Part shown: positions 8,945 to 17,172 of the stretch, piece after piece | How the letters are laid out: each line of letters opens with the position of its first letter | How positions within the stretch are numbered: position 1 is the stretch's first letter | NCBI GenBank assembly: GCA_003797895.1 | Contig: RKQB01000003.1 | Span: forward strand, 1-64,000 | Length of the DNA: 64,000 nucleotides | Direction of reading: 5' to 3' | DNA from: Cyclobacteriaceae bacterium YHN15 | GTDB taxonomy: Bacteria > Bacteroidota > Bacteroidia > Cytophagales > Cyclobacteriaceae | Program-made: the position numbers and the translations under genes | Notes under the pieces: model-generated | What the model saw: the letters and a program-made list of their open reading frames with translations, nothing else | The model's database searches: none | Told to the model about the DNA's origin: nothing

Positions 8945-10273
8945 TTGGAAATCACGTTAGACAAACATTCAGCAAATCAAGCTTCAGTTAAAATTACGCT
9001 AAATGAAGCAGATTATCAACCAAAGGTTGATGCGAAACTTAAAGACTATGCCAGAAAAGCCATTATTAAAGGCTTCAGACCTGGTAAAGCACCGGTTTCT
9101 ATGGTGAAAAGAATGTATGGCACCTCCGTATTGGTTGAAGAAATCAACAACCTTCTTTCCACTTCACTCAATGATTATCTGAAATCACAAACATTCAGAA
9201 TTTTAGGTGACCCGTTACCTGTAATCGAAGATGCGGATAAAATTGATTGGAATGAACAAAAAGAATTTGAATTCCAATACAAGATCGGATTTGTAGAAGA
9301 TGTCAAAGTAAATTTGGATGGTTCTTTAGAGGCCACTTCTTACAGCATCAAGATGGATGAAAAAGAGGTGGATAATACTATTGAAAATTTGAGAAGCCAA
9401 TATGGCAAAATGACCAACCCTGAAATCAGTGAAGAAAATGATTTCCTTTATGGAGATTTAAAATCAGAGGATGGAAGTTTTGAAAAAACATTTTCGCTCC
9501 CACTCTCCAAAGTGGACAAAAAATCCCTGAAAAAATTCATCGGTCTGAAAAAGGGTGATATTATAGAATTTGAACCTTCCAAAACCATTACTGAAGACCT
9601 TGCATCCACCTTAGACATAAGTGAAGAAGAAGCAGCTGACCTAAAAGGGAAATTTACATTTACTGTCCAAAATATCAACCGGACAGAACTTGCTGAATTG
9701 AATCAGGAATTTTTCGATAAATTGTTTGGTGAAGGACAGGTGAATTCCGAAGAGGAATTGAGGAGTAAAGTAAGATCCATCATGTCTGAAAATTATAATA
9801 AGGAACTGGGAGTTTTCAGTGATGAAAAAATCAAAGAAAAACTGATAGCCAACACCAATATAGAATTACCTGAATCCTTCTTGAAGGAATGGTTATTGAA
9901 AGCAAATGAAGGTAAAGTAACGGAAGAGCAGGTAGAAAAAGAATACCCTATCTATGCAAAACAGTTGGCATGGACCATTATTTCGAATGCTATAGCAAAA
10001 GAGAATGAAATACAGGCAGAGCATGAGGATGTGATCGAAAAAACCAAAGAAATGATCAGAGAGCAATTTGCATCTTCAGGTCTTGGCGCTCAATTGGAAG
10101 CAAGTATGGATATGTTTGTGGACAATTACCTAAAAGGAAACGAAGGTCAAAACTACATGCAGATGTTAACTTCTGTACAAAACGACAAGGTATTGTCCTT
10201 TGTAAAAGAAAAAGCCGCAATAAAAGAAGAAGAAATAGGTGTTGACAAATTCCAGGATTTATTGGCAAACTAA
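8945..10273 (+). CDS. tig: trigger factor, ribosome-associated chaperone
   Basis: 442 residues, the usual length. It binds at the ribosome exit tunnel and folds nascent chains. The ribosome-docking signature GFRPGKAPVSMVKRMYG is at about residues 43-59, followed by a PPIase-like middle domain (about 150-245) and a long helical C-terminal chaperone domain. The start is TTG at 8945: the next in-frame Met is at residue 53, inside the docking motif, and an in-frame stop lies at 8906-8908. It heads the common tig-clpP-clpX order. Confidence 0.95.
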   Translation: MEITLDKHSANQASVKITLNEADYQPKVDAKLKDYARKAIIKGFRPGKAPVSMVKRMYGTSVLVEEINNLLSTSLNDYLKSQTFRILGDPLPVIEDADKIDWNEQKEFEFQYKIGFVEDVKVNLDGSLEATSYSIKMDEKEVDNTIENLRSQYGKMTNPEISEENDFLYGDLKSEDGSFEKTFSLPLSKVDKKSLKKFIGLKKGDIIEFEPSKTITEDLASTLDISEEEAADLKGKFTFTVQNINRTELAELNQEFFDKLFGEGQVNSEEELRSKVRSIMSENYNKELGVFSDEKIKEKLIANTNIELPESFLKEWLLKANEGKVTEEQVEKEYPIYAKQLAWTIISNAIAKENEIQAEHEDVIEKTKEMIREQFASSGLGAQLEASMDMFVDNYLKGNEGQNYMQMLTSVQNDKVLSFVKEKAAIKEEEIGVDKFQDLLAN

Positions 10274-10298
10274 TTTTATCTAGAAATCGTTATCAAAA

Positions 10299-10327
10299 AG
10301 TCCTTCTTTAAGTAAGGGCTTTTTTTA
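10299..10327 (+). terminator. intrinsic terminator after tig
   Basis: AGTCCTT (10299-10305) pairs with AAGGGCT (10314-10320, one T-G pair), followed by a run of six T. The T-run merges with the -7 box of the clpP promoter. Confidence 0.7.
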
Positions 10328-10333
10328 TTTTTG
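10326..10333 (+). promoter_or_regulatory. -7 box of the clpP promoter
   Basis: TATTTTTG fits TAnnTTTG and lies 21 bases before the clpP ATG at 10355. It begins in the T-run of the tig terminator. A -33 box is not clear, because the terminator stem occupies that place. Confidence 0.5.
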
Positions 10334-10354
10334 TACCATACAAATAGGATAAAC

Positions 10355-11029
10355 ATGTTCAACAAAGACGAATTCAGAAAATATGCTGTACACGGTAGAG
10401 GTATCAGCGGTAATGCATTTGACCAATACACCACCCATGTGGAAAATATGACCAGGTCAGTAATCGAAGAAAGACCTACCAATTTCAGGGAAATTGATGT
10501 ATTTTCCAGATTAATTATGGACAGGATTATTTTCCTTGGAACCCAGGTGGATGATTTCATTGCCAATATCATCACGGCCCAATTATTGTTCCTTGAGTCC
10601 ACAGATCCTAAAAAAGATGTATTGCTATATATCAATAGTCCGGGAGGATCTGTTACAGCAGGTTTGGGGATTTATGACACCATGCAATATATCAATCCTG
10701 ATGTAGCCACGATCTGCACAGGTATTGCTGCCTCTATGGGCGCGGTATTATTGGCCGGTGGTGCCAAAGATAAAAGATCAGCACTTCAGCATTCCAGGGT
10801 GATGATCCATCAGCCTTCAGGAGGTATGCAGGGCCAGTCCAAGGATATGGAAATTTCGTTGAAATTAATCCTATCCATGAAACAGGAACTTTATCAGATA
10901 TTGGCAGACCATTCAGGAAAAACTTATGACGAAATCGAAAAAGATTCTGATAGGGATTATTGGATGAGGGCACCGGAAGCCAAAGAATACGGCCTGATTG
11001 ATGAAGTTTTGATTAGAAAAAATAAATAA
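10355..11029 (+). CDS. clpP: ATP-dependent Clp protease proteolytic subunit
   Basis: 224 residues from the ATG at 10355 ([19 protein letters not shown]). An upstream in-frame TTG overlaps the promoter box and is rejected. The catalytic Ser is in [14 protein letters not shown] and the catalytic His in [12 protein letters not shown]; the third residue (Asp) lies in the C-terminal part (SDRDYWM). It forms the tetradecameric protease chamber fed by ClpX. Its stop TAA shares one base with the clpX ATG. Confidence 0.96.
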   Translation: MFNKDEFRKYAVHGRGISGNAFDQYTTHVENMTRSVIEERPTNFREIDVFSRLIMDRIIFLGTQVDDFIANIITAQLLFLESTDPKKDVLLYINSPGGSVTAGLGIYDTMQYINPDVATICTGIAASMGAVLLAGGAKDKRSALQHSRVMIHQPSGGMQGQSKDMEISLKLILSMKQELYQILADHSGKTYDEIEKDSDRDYWMRAPEAKEYGLIDEVLIRKNK

Positions 11030-12255
11030 TGGCACAAGTAACCTGTTCCTTCTGCGGAAGAAATAAAAAAGATGTAGATCTGATGGTGTCGGGCATATCA
11101 GCCCACATCTGTAATTTCTGTATAGACCAGGCTTATCAGATTCTTGGTGAAGAGGAAAAAACCAAAAAATCCGCCAAGAGCCCAAAATTTAAGCTGAAGA
11201 AACCAAAAGAGCTTACTGAATACCTCAATCAATATGTTATCGGTCAGTTTGATGCAAAAAAAGTATTGACTGTAGCTGTTTATAATCATTATAAAAGATT
11301 GGGCCAACATAGTTTTGAAGAGGATGAAATCAGGATTGAAAAATCCAATATCATCATGGTAGGAGATACAGGAACAGGTAAAACTTATTTGGCCAAAACA
11401 CTTGCCAAAGTATTGGAAGTGCCTTTCTGTATCGCGGATGCCACTGTACTCACAGAAGCGGGATATGTTGGAGAAGATGTGGAAAGTATTCTGACCCGTT
11501 TGCTTCAAGCCGCAGATTACAATGTGGAAGCTGCCGAAAGAGGTATAGTCTATATTGACGAAATAGATAAAATCGCCAGAAAATCCGACAATCCTTCCAT
11601 CACAAGGGATGTCAGCGGTGAAGGTGTTCAACAGGCCCTGCTCAAGCTTTTGGAAGGAACGGTGGTCAACGTACCCCCCCAGGGAGGCAGAAAACACCCT
11701 GATCAAAAAATGATCCCAGTGAATACGGAAAACATCCTATTTATCTGTGGTGGCGCATTCGATGGCATAGGCAGGCATATTGCCAGAAGATTAAATACCC
11801 AGCCATTGGGTTTTAATAAAGTCTATGAGGGAAAACAGGTTGATCGAAGCAACCTACTTCAATATGTCACTGCCCAGGATTTAAAATCCTTTGGTTTAAT
11901 ACCTGAGTTGATCGGAAGATTACCGGTAGTCACCCATTTGGATCCACTGGATAAAACGGCACTGAAGAGTATTCTGACTGAGCCTAAAAATGCCCTAACC
12001 AAACAGTATATTAAATTAATGGAAATGGAAGGGGTGAAATTGGTGTTTGAGGAAAGCGGTATTGATTATATAGTGGACAGGGCAGTGGAATACAATCTCG
12101 GAGCAAGGGGATTAAGATCAATTTGTGAAGCCATAATCACAGACGCTATGTATGAAGTTCCTTCAGATGACAGTGTCAAAGAATTGAGCATAGACGGCAA
12201 ATATGCACGTGAGCAGTTTGATAAATCCAAGTTTAAAAAGCTGCAAGTGGCCTAA
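11029..12255 (+). CDS. clpX: ATP-dependent Clp protease ATP-binding subunit ClpX
   Basis: 408 residues. The N-terminal zinc domain has two Cys pairs ([10 protein letters not shown] and CNFC). The AAA+ core has Walker A GDTGTGKT (the first part varies from the common GPTGSGKT), Walker [12 protein letters not shown], and sensor and C-terminal regions ([13 protein letters not shown]). ClpX unfolds tagged proteins and feeds ClpP, with which it is co-transcribed. It ends before a strong hairpin shared with lpxB. Confidence 0.97.
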   Translation: MAQVTCSFCGRNKKDVDLMVSGISAHICNFCIDQAYQILGEEEKTKKSAKSPKFKLKKPKELTEYLNQYVIGQFDAKKVLTVAVYNHYKRLGQHSFEEDEIRIEKSNIIMVGDTGTGKTYLAKTLAKVLEVPFCIADATVLTEAGYVGEDVESILTRLLQAADYNVEAAERGIVYIDEIDKIARKSDNPSITRDVSGEGVQQALLKLLEGTVVNVPPQGGRKHPDQKMIPVNTENILFICGGAFDGIGRHIARRLNTQPLGFNKVYEGKQVDRSNLLQYVTAQDLKSFGLIPELIGRLPVVTHLDPLDKTALKSILTEPKNALTKQYIKLMEMEGVKLVFEESGIDYIVDRAVEYNLGARGLRSICEAIITDAMYEVPSDDSVKELSIDGKYAREQFDKSKFKKLQVA

Positions 12256-12307
12256 ATCAGTTTGAAGTGATCCCTGAGTTGGTAAATAAAAACTATTGTG
12301 ATATTGA

Positions 12308-12341
12308 AACCGCTTAAGTTCAAGCAGAATCTTAAGCGGTT
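12308..12341. terminator. bidirectional terminator between clpX and lpxB
   Basis: AACCGCTTAAG (12308-12318) pairs perfectly with CTTAAGCGGTT (12331-12341). A T-rich tract follows on the plus strand, and the minus strand has A/T on its far side. It sits between two converging genes, only three bases from the lpxB stop. Confidence 0.75.
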
Positions 12342-12344
12342 TTA

Positions 12345-13451
12345 TTATTTAGATAGGTCTTCGATAAGCAATTTAGCCGTGGTTTCAGAAGCTGACTGGT
12401 TACCCAATTTTTCTTTTACTTCATTATAACCATCCAAAATTCCTGCTTTATGCTGGATATTGGATAAGATATTGTTCAGCTCCCTACAAAGTCGCGCTGC
12501 ATTGAAATCATTTTGTATCAATTCTTTAACTACTTCTCTTTCGGCTATCAGGTTGACCAATGAAATAAATGGCACCCTAATCAATCTTTTGGCTATGGCA
12601 TAACTCAATCCACTTGTTTTATATACCACCACCTGTGGTACCCGAAATAAAGCAGTCTCCAAAGTGGCAGTACCTGAGGTCACAATCGCAGCGATGGCAT
12701 GATGCAACAGATCATAGGTCTGCTCAAATATCACCTTAAGTCCAGCTTCAATAGCTGGTTCATAAAGTTCTCTATTGAGGTTGGAAACCCCAGCTATGAC
12801 AAATTGGGCATTAGGAAACTTTTTTACCACATCCAACATCACCGAAAGCATATTGTTTATTTCCTGTTTTCTGCTCCCCGGCAATAAAGCAATGATAGGT
12901 TGGTAACTCAGTTCATTCTTTTGATGAAAAAATGGATGGGGCTCAAATTTTGCAATTTCATCCAATAATGGATTGCCGACATACAGTGCATCCACTCCGA
13001 ATTTGTCAAAAAAAGCAGGCTCAAAAGGCAAAATGGAATACACCCTATCTGTAATTTTTTTGAGTTTTAACGCTCTCTTTTGATTCCATGCCCATACTTT
13101 GGGAGGAATATAGTAATGCACGGGGATTGCATGCGTCTTGGCGAAAGCTGCCATTTTCATATTGAAGCCCCCATAATCCACCAAAATCAACACATCGGGT
13201 TTTTTTGCTAAAATATCACCCTTAATGAGGTTAAGGTATTTGATAACTTTTCTAAACCCAAAAACCACTTCAATAAAACCCATCACAGCTACTTCCTCAT
13301 AATGCGCACAAAGAATAAGGCCTTCCCTTGCAGAATAATCCCCTCCCATTCCCCGGAAAGTCGCACTTGGGTCTATATTCCTGATGGACCTGATCAGGTT
13401 GGAGGCATGTAAGTCTCCGCTTCTTTCCCCACTTATGACATAATATTTCAT
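12345..13451 (-). CDS. lpxB: lipid-A-disaccharide synthase
   Basis: 368 residues. It condenses UDP-2,3-diacylglucosamine with lipid X in lipid A synthesis, at the inner face of the inner membrane. SGERSGDLHASNLI at the start, YIPPKVWAWNQKR in the middle and LLPGSRKQEI are family hallmarks, and the C-terminal GT-B half has VTSGTATLETALF. The presence of lpxB confirms a Gram-negative envelope. No other lpx gene is nearby. Confidence 0.95.
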   Translation of the reverse strand: MKYYVISGERSGDLHASNLIRSIRNIDPSATFRGMGGDYSAREGLILCAHYEEVAVMGFIEVVFGFRKVIKYLNLIKGDILAKKPDVLILVDYGGFNMKMAAFAKTHAIPVHYYIPPKVWAWNQKRALKLKKITDRVYSILPFEPAFFDKFGVDALYVGNPLLDEIAKFEPHPFFHQKNELSYQPIIALLPGSRKQEINNMLSVMLDVVKKFPNAQFVIAGVSNLNRELYEPAIEAGLKVIFEQTYDLLHHAIAAIVTSGTATLETALFRVPQVVVYKTSGLSYAIAKRLIRVPFISLVNLIAEREVVKELIQNDFNAARLCRELNNILSNIQHKAGILDGYNEVKEKLGNQSASETTAKLLIEDLSK

Positions 13452-13467
13452 TTATTTTTTTTATCTA

Positions 13468-13722
13468 ACCACTGAGGTCACAGAGATATCAGAGTAAAAT
13501 ATTAAACCCTAACTCTTTTCAAACCATCTACTAGTTTCCCAACATTAAAATTAATCAATAAACCTAAATCGTATCCGGACCAAGTTGCTTATGTACATAA
13601 ATAGACTCACCAATAATTTTGTGCGACAAATTATTCAAAAAAGTTTCCATAAAAATCAAATAAAACTAAAAATAAAAGAATTATAACTCATCGTCAATCT
13701 CCTCCTCTGTGAACTCTGTGGT
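13468..13722. repeat. imperfect inverted repeats flanking a decayed gene
   Basis: ACCACTGAGGTCACAGAG (13468-13485) and CTCTGTGAACTCTGTGGT (13705-13722) are inverted copies matching at 16 of 18 positions. They bracket the GxxExxY remnant. Such flanks around a gene of this family suggest a cassette that moved as a unit; I see no transposase and no clear target duplication. Confidence 0.6.
13502..13650 (-). pseudogene. remnant of a GxxExxY family gene
   Basis: On the minus strand an ATG at 13650 gives METFLNNLSHKIIGESIYVH and then KQLGPD before a stop, matching the N-terminus of GxxExxY proteins (helix, GxxxxVHKxLGPG). In another frame the family's C-terminus follows at once, GLLINFNVGKLVDGLKRV, ending at 13502. 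The middle of the protein, with the GxxExxY motif itself, is gone. GxxExxY proteins (about 125 residues) are assigned to the PD-(D/E)XK nuclease superfamily. This is therefore a decayed copy with an internal deletion and frameshift. Confidence 0.7.
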
Positions 13723-13730
13723 AATTTAAC

Positions 13731-14150
13731 CTACTCCCCAAAATACTCCACAAAATTCCTTGGGGTTTCGTAAAGTGTTAATTTATACAGACTCCCCTGG
13801 GAGACAATTTTATTTACGGCAGGCTCAAGTATTTTCCAGAATTCCATGACCAAATTTTCACAGCTTGCCATTTTCCCTTCCATAAAGGGCACATCCATGT
13901 TCAGGTTTTTGTGATCCACCTGATCAATGACCAATCTCTTAATAAGTGTGCTCAATTCCTTCAGATCCACTACAAAACCTGTATCTGGATCAGGAAGTCC
14001 CTTGACCGTGACAATTAATTCAAAATTATGTCCATGCCAGTTCACATTGGCACAGGGACCAAAAACCTCCTTGTTTTTTTCATCGGACCACTTGGGGTTC
14101 CAAAGTTTATGTGCTGCGTTAAAGTGCTCTTTTCTGCAAACGTATATCAT
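13731..14150 (-). CDS. queD: 6-carboxytetrahydropterin synthase (QueD)
   Basis: 139 residues from the ATG at 14150; a GTG one codon upstream is also possible. Zinc-binding His residues are in HFNAAHKL and NWHGHNFEL, the typical PTPS/QueD pattern, and a catalytic Cys/Asp/His set is plausible in CRKEHF and DHKNLNMD. It converts dihydroneopterin triphosphate to 6-carboxytetrahydropterin, the second step of preQ0/queuosine synthesis. The next enzyme, QueE, is encoded at 27860-28486. Confidence 0.92.
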   Translation of the reverse strand: MIYVCRKEHFNAAHKLWNPKWSDEKNKEVFGPCANVNWHGHNFELIVTVKGLPDPDTGFVVDLKELSTLIKRLVIDQVDHKNLNMDVPFMEGKMASCENLVMEFWKILEPAVNKIVSQGSLYKLTLYETPRNFVEYFGE

Positions 14151-14169
14151 CACCCATTCAATTGAGTCG

Positions 14170-14177
14170 CAAAAATA
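14170..14177 (-). promoter_or_regulatory. -7 box of the queD promoter
   Basis: TATTTTTG on the minus strand fits TAnnTTTG and lies about 20 bases upstream of the queD start. The leader would be short, leaving no room for a riboswitch. No good -33 box is seen. Confidence 0.4.
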
Positions 14178-14228
14178 CAGAAAAAGATGGGAATTGGTAA
14201 AATTGTTGAATTATGTCTCTCTTGATGA

Positions 14229-14263
14229 AAAAATAAAAACCCTTCAATAATGACAATGAAGGG
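14229..14263 (-). terminator. terminator of the 14287-14961 gene
   Basis: On the minus strand CCCTTCA pairs with TGAAGGG (14240-14263), followed by TTTTTATTTTTT. It is well placed 24 bases after the stop codon of the upstream gene. Confidence 0.75.
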
Positions 14264-14286
14264 CTAAGGTCCTAAGAAATAACTAT

Positions 14287-14961
14287 TCAAAGACCACTGT
14301 TTAGGAAATAAATCAATCTCTTGATATCATTTTTATCACTTAGATCCAGATTATACGTGTTTGCCAATTCATTGACTTTCTTATATCCTTCCTCACCAAA
14401 GATCTCTAACAGGTATTTCTTCCTACCTTTCCAAAGAAATGGCTGCCCATCTTTATAGAGGTACAAATCTTCAGCATTTGCAAAAGTCTTCGCCCTTTGG
14501 GAACCATAGGTGGCCCCAGGATCATCAATCATCTTTTTGTATTTGTGGTTAACCAGGCTATATTCCCCATCAGCCAAAACCTCCACAAATCGGTTTTTCC
14601 CAACATTGGGAATCATATATCCCGAGCGGTAAATTTGGGGATTGCTGTCCGGGCTTAGTATGAAACCGGAAATTTTCCCTGGTGTATAAGCCATCAACTC
14701 TCTATCAACGCTATAAACCAAAGTATGGTTGAATGCATTAAAAGCTATAACCAAATTACTTACTGTATCCTTTTCCGAAAAAATAATTCTTCCGATTTCA
14801 AATTCACTCCAATAAGGAGTTCCTTTCACCTCAGGGTAAGGATTGGCCATCACCGGATTCCCCGTTCCTTGATCTCTTAAAACCTGCAATTGACAAAAAG
14901 AAATGTTTGTCAATCCCAAAAACATTAAATTAACTAATAAACTAATACTAAACTTTCTCAT
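14287..14961 (-). CDS. secreted protein of unknown function
   Basis: 224 residues from the ATG at 14961. A signal peptide ends near SFCQ (about residue 24), so it should be periplasmic or outer. The body is mixed, with GTPYWSEFEIGRIIF and several Lys-rich stretches, and no transmembrane segment after the leader. I do not recognise the family. It is a single gene with its own terminator, just downstream of the susCD block and separated from it by another terminator. Confidence 0.7.
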   Translation of the reverse strand: MRKFSISLLVNLMFLGLTNISFCQLQVLRDQGTGNPVMANPYPEVKGTPYWSEFEIGRIIFSEKDTVSNLVIAFNAFNHTLVYSVDRELMAYTPGKISGFILSPDSNPQIYRSGYMIPNVGKNRFVEVLADGEYSLVNHKYKKMIDDPGATYGSQRAKTFANAEDLYLYKDGQPFLWKGRKKYLLEIFGEEGYKKVNELANTYNLDLSDKNDIKRLIYFLNSGL

Positions 14962-15062
14962 ATTCAAATCTAAAAAAAAGAGACTATTTCATAAATCATA
15001 ATGAATGCCATGAGGTTTGAATATTTGAAATTTGATTCAAATATTCAACCGAATAAAGCAAA

Positions 15063-15087
15063 GGCTGTCCCTAATTATGGGACAGCC
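15063..15087 (-). terminator. terminator of the first susCD operon
   Basis: GGCTGTCCC (15063-15071) pairs perfectly with GGGACAGCC (15079-15087), followed on the minus strand by TTTGCTTT. It lies 27 bases after the lipoprotein stop. Confidence 0.7.
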
Positions 15088-15113
15088 TCATTTCAATTTG
15101 ATTTTAGAAACAA

Positions 15114-15611
15114 TCAATCTCCTTCTTCCTCTTCGACTGGAGGATTAGGTCTTGTGATTCTAAGCTGAACTCTCTTGTAGTTTTCACTTGGAAGGATTGT
15201 CGCATTTCCTTCAAGTTCCAACAACAAATCAACAGATCCTCCTATTGCACCAGTATCTACTATAACAACTGACAATGTACCAAAGCTGGTATTTGCAGGA
15301 ATAGTAAAAGAACCGCTTACATTATAATCGGTGCCTGCCACAGCTGTTGTTCCTTCTGGAACCACCTTATAGGTAATTGTTTCATCATTGGCCCTTTGTT
15401 CCGCAACCAAATTAACCTGAAGGTTCACAACTCCTCCTGCTACATCATTGCCTACTGTCAGTCGAGGATAATTCTGACCGGCGACAGGCGCAGTTACTAC
15501 CGCAGCCTGAAATTCAACTTCAGCTCCTTCCCATATTGGATAGTTTTGCTCGATACATGAACCGAGGACAAAAACCATCACCATTGAAAATATAGATATT
15601 ATCTTTTTCAT
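15114..15611 (-). CDS. lipoprotein of a susCD operon, beta-sandwich type
   Basis: 165 residues. The leader ends in VLGSC with Cys19 as the lipidation site. The body is beta-rich and resembles a Calx-beta-like/DUF4843-type fold (TAVAGTDYNVSGSFTIPANT). The C-terminus is very acidic (VEEEEGD). It is encoded 14 bases after susD1 as the last gene of the operon. Such small lipoproteins in Sus-type operons are often surface glycan-binding proteins; that role is inferred from position. The second susCD pair lacks a counterpart. Confidence 0.75.
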   Translation of the reverse strand: MKKIISIFSMVMVFVLGSCIEQNYPIWEGAEVEFQAAVVTAPVAGQNYPRLTVGNDVAGGVVNLQVNLVAEQRANDETITYKVVPEGTTAVAGTDYNVSGSFTIPANTSFGTLSVVIVDTGAIGGSVDLLLELEGNATILPSENYKRVQLRITRPNPPVEEEEGD

Positions 15612-15625
15612 AATCGTTTCAATTT

Positions 15626-17161
15626 TTAGTATCCTCTGTTTTGGTTTAGGTTAACATTACCATCAACCTCTCTTTGAGGGATTGGAGGAAGTATTTTGAA
15701 ATCTTCGAAAGATAAGAAATTGGAAGCTGACAGATAAGAAGTCTTATCTATATTTCTACCATATCTCTTCAGATCAAAGAAACGCTGACCTTCAAAGGCA
15801 AATTCCTTGAATCTTTCCAATAGGATTTCCTCCAGTAAATCATCCCCGGATAAATCCACCTCATCCAAGCCCCTAAGACCTTTAAATGCATTCAACTCTG
15901 CCAAAGCATCCGCTGTATTCCCTAATTGGAAATTGGCCTCAGCTCTATTTAAATGCATCTCAGATTTTCTGATAACTGGAATGTTATCACCATAGGCGAA
16001 ACCATTTTTACTGATAAATTTGATTGATTCAATTTGACGGCCTGCACCTCTTACAGTATTACCGGTAGTGTACAATTGCCCTCTTATATCATCATTATTG
16101 GTTACTGTCCAGTTATTGTTGTTGGCGGGATCAGCACCTTCAGCAACCAAAACCTGGGACAATCCAAAGAATTCAAGTACCTGAGGTGCCGGGATAAAAT
16201 CACCCCAACCACCTTGTGCGTTCTTATTGTCCAAATTCAATAAAGCAGTGTAAGAAGACTGAAGGGACACGTTTACACCCAAAGCTTCTGCTGCCAATTG
16301 AATTCTAACTTCGAACATAGATTCAGGATGAACTGCAGATCTCCAACCTGCTACATAATCTTCACCCCCTAAAACTGTACCGGCTGAAGAAGCCAATGCC
16401 GCGGTAGAAGCTGAAACTGCAGTAGCCCAATCTCCTCTATATAATGCAACTCTGGACAAAAGGCCCTGAGCTGCTCCTACGGTAGCGAATTGGGAACCTG
16501 CTCTACTCGAAACACCTAAGCGCTCAATTGCGGCATTCAAATCTGCATAAATCTGGTCATAATTTTGCGCAACTGTAGCGCGGGGAGAATTACGGGTAAA
16601 AGCAATATCAGAAGTAATGGAACCTTCCAATGGCATTGGGACACCACCTTCATCTGTTACTCCAGGCTGGTAAACTGCAGTAGGCATGTATGCATACACT
16701 TTAACCAAGTTAAAATAGTAAAGTGCCCTAAGAAATTTCGCCTCACCTTCCCATCTTGCCAATTGCGCATTGGAAGCACCTGCAACACCTCTGGCAATTT
16801 GATCCAGAATCAAGTTCGCCTCATTGATCGCGAAATAACTGTTTTGCCAAAATAGAGCTGTAAAGTGGGCATTTGGCTGGTTGTTATTTTCCTGGATCAA
16901 ACGACCGGAATTCGAAGTAGTCCGTCCTACATCCGCAAGAGCATCTGCCAAAGCAAATTGATCACGTCCATAGACTGATTCTGCCCTCAATCTCGCATAA
17001 ACCGAATTTAAAGCTGCCTCCAAGCCATCGGGAGTGTTCAAAGCGCCATTGGCATCAATAGACTGCCTCGGATCTACATCAAGGCTACAGGAAGTAGCCC
17101 AAATGCCCACTCCGAGGAGAAGTGCTATTATGAAATTATATTTAAATATCATCTTTTTCAT
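15626..17161 (-). CDS. SusD/RagB family nutrient-binding lipoprotein (copy 1)
   Basis: 511 residues from the ATG at 17161; the TTG three codons upstream is less likely. The signal peptide ends in ATSC, the lipobox. SusD features are present: GRDQFALADALADV near the N-terminus, TPR-like helices with EGEAKFLRALYYFNLVKVYA, and a C-terminal LLERFKEFAFEGQRFFDLKR ending in NLNQNRGY. SusD forms the lid on the partner SusC at the cell surface. It lies 11 bases after susC1 and is clearly paralogous to the SusD at 20894. Confidence 0.95.
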   Translation of the reverse strand: MKKMIFKYNFIIALLLGVGIWATSCSLDVDPRQSIDANGALNTPDGLEAALNSVYARLRAESVYGRDQFALADALADVGRTTSNSGRLIQENNNQPNAHFTALFWQNSYFAINEANLILDQIARGVAGASNAQLARWEGEAKFLRALYYFNLVKVYAYMPTAVYQPGVTDEGGVPMPLEGSITSDIAFTRNSPRATVAQNYDQIYADLNAAIERLGVSSRAGSQFATVGAAQGLLSRVALYRGDWATAVSASTAALASSAGTVLGGEDYVAGWRSAVHPESMFEVRIQLAAEALGVNVSLQSSYTALLNLDNKNAQGGWGDFIPAPQVLEFFGLSQVLVAEGADPANNNNWTVTNNDDIRGQLYTTGNTVRGAGRQIESIKFISKNGFAYGDNIPVIRKSEMHLNRAEANFQLGNTADALAELNAFKGLRGLDEVDLSGDDLLEEILLERFKEFAFEGQRFFDLKRYGRNIDKTSYLSASNFLSFEDFKILPPIPQREVDGNVNLNQNRGY

Positions 17162-17172
17162 TGTTTTCAATT

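Noticed and set aside
11098..11706. 202-codon minus-strand frame inside clpX
   Set aside because: Antisense to the AAA+ core of ClpX.
13571..13620. Possible CRISPR-like or tandem repeats in the lpxB-queD gap
   Set aside because: The only repeats are the two inverted flanks; there are no spaced direct repeats.
14965..14972. TAGATTTG on the minus strand as a -7 box for the 14287-14961 gene
   Set aside because: Transcription would start at or inside the start codon, so it does not fit.
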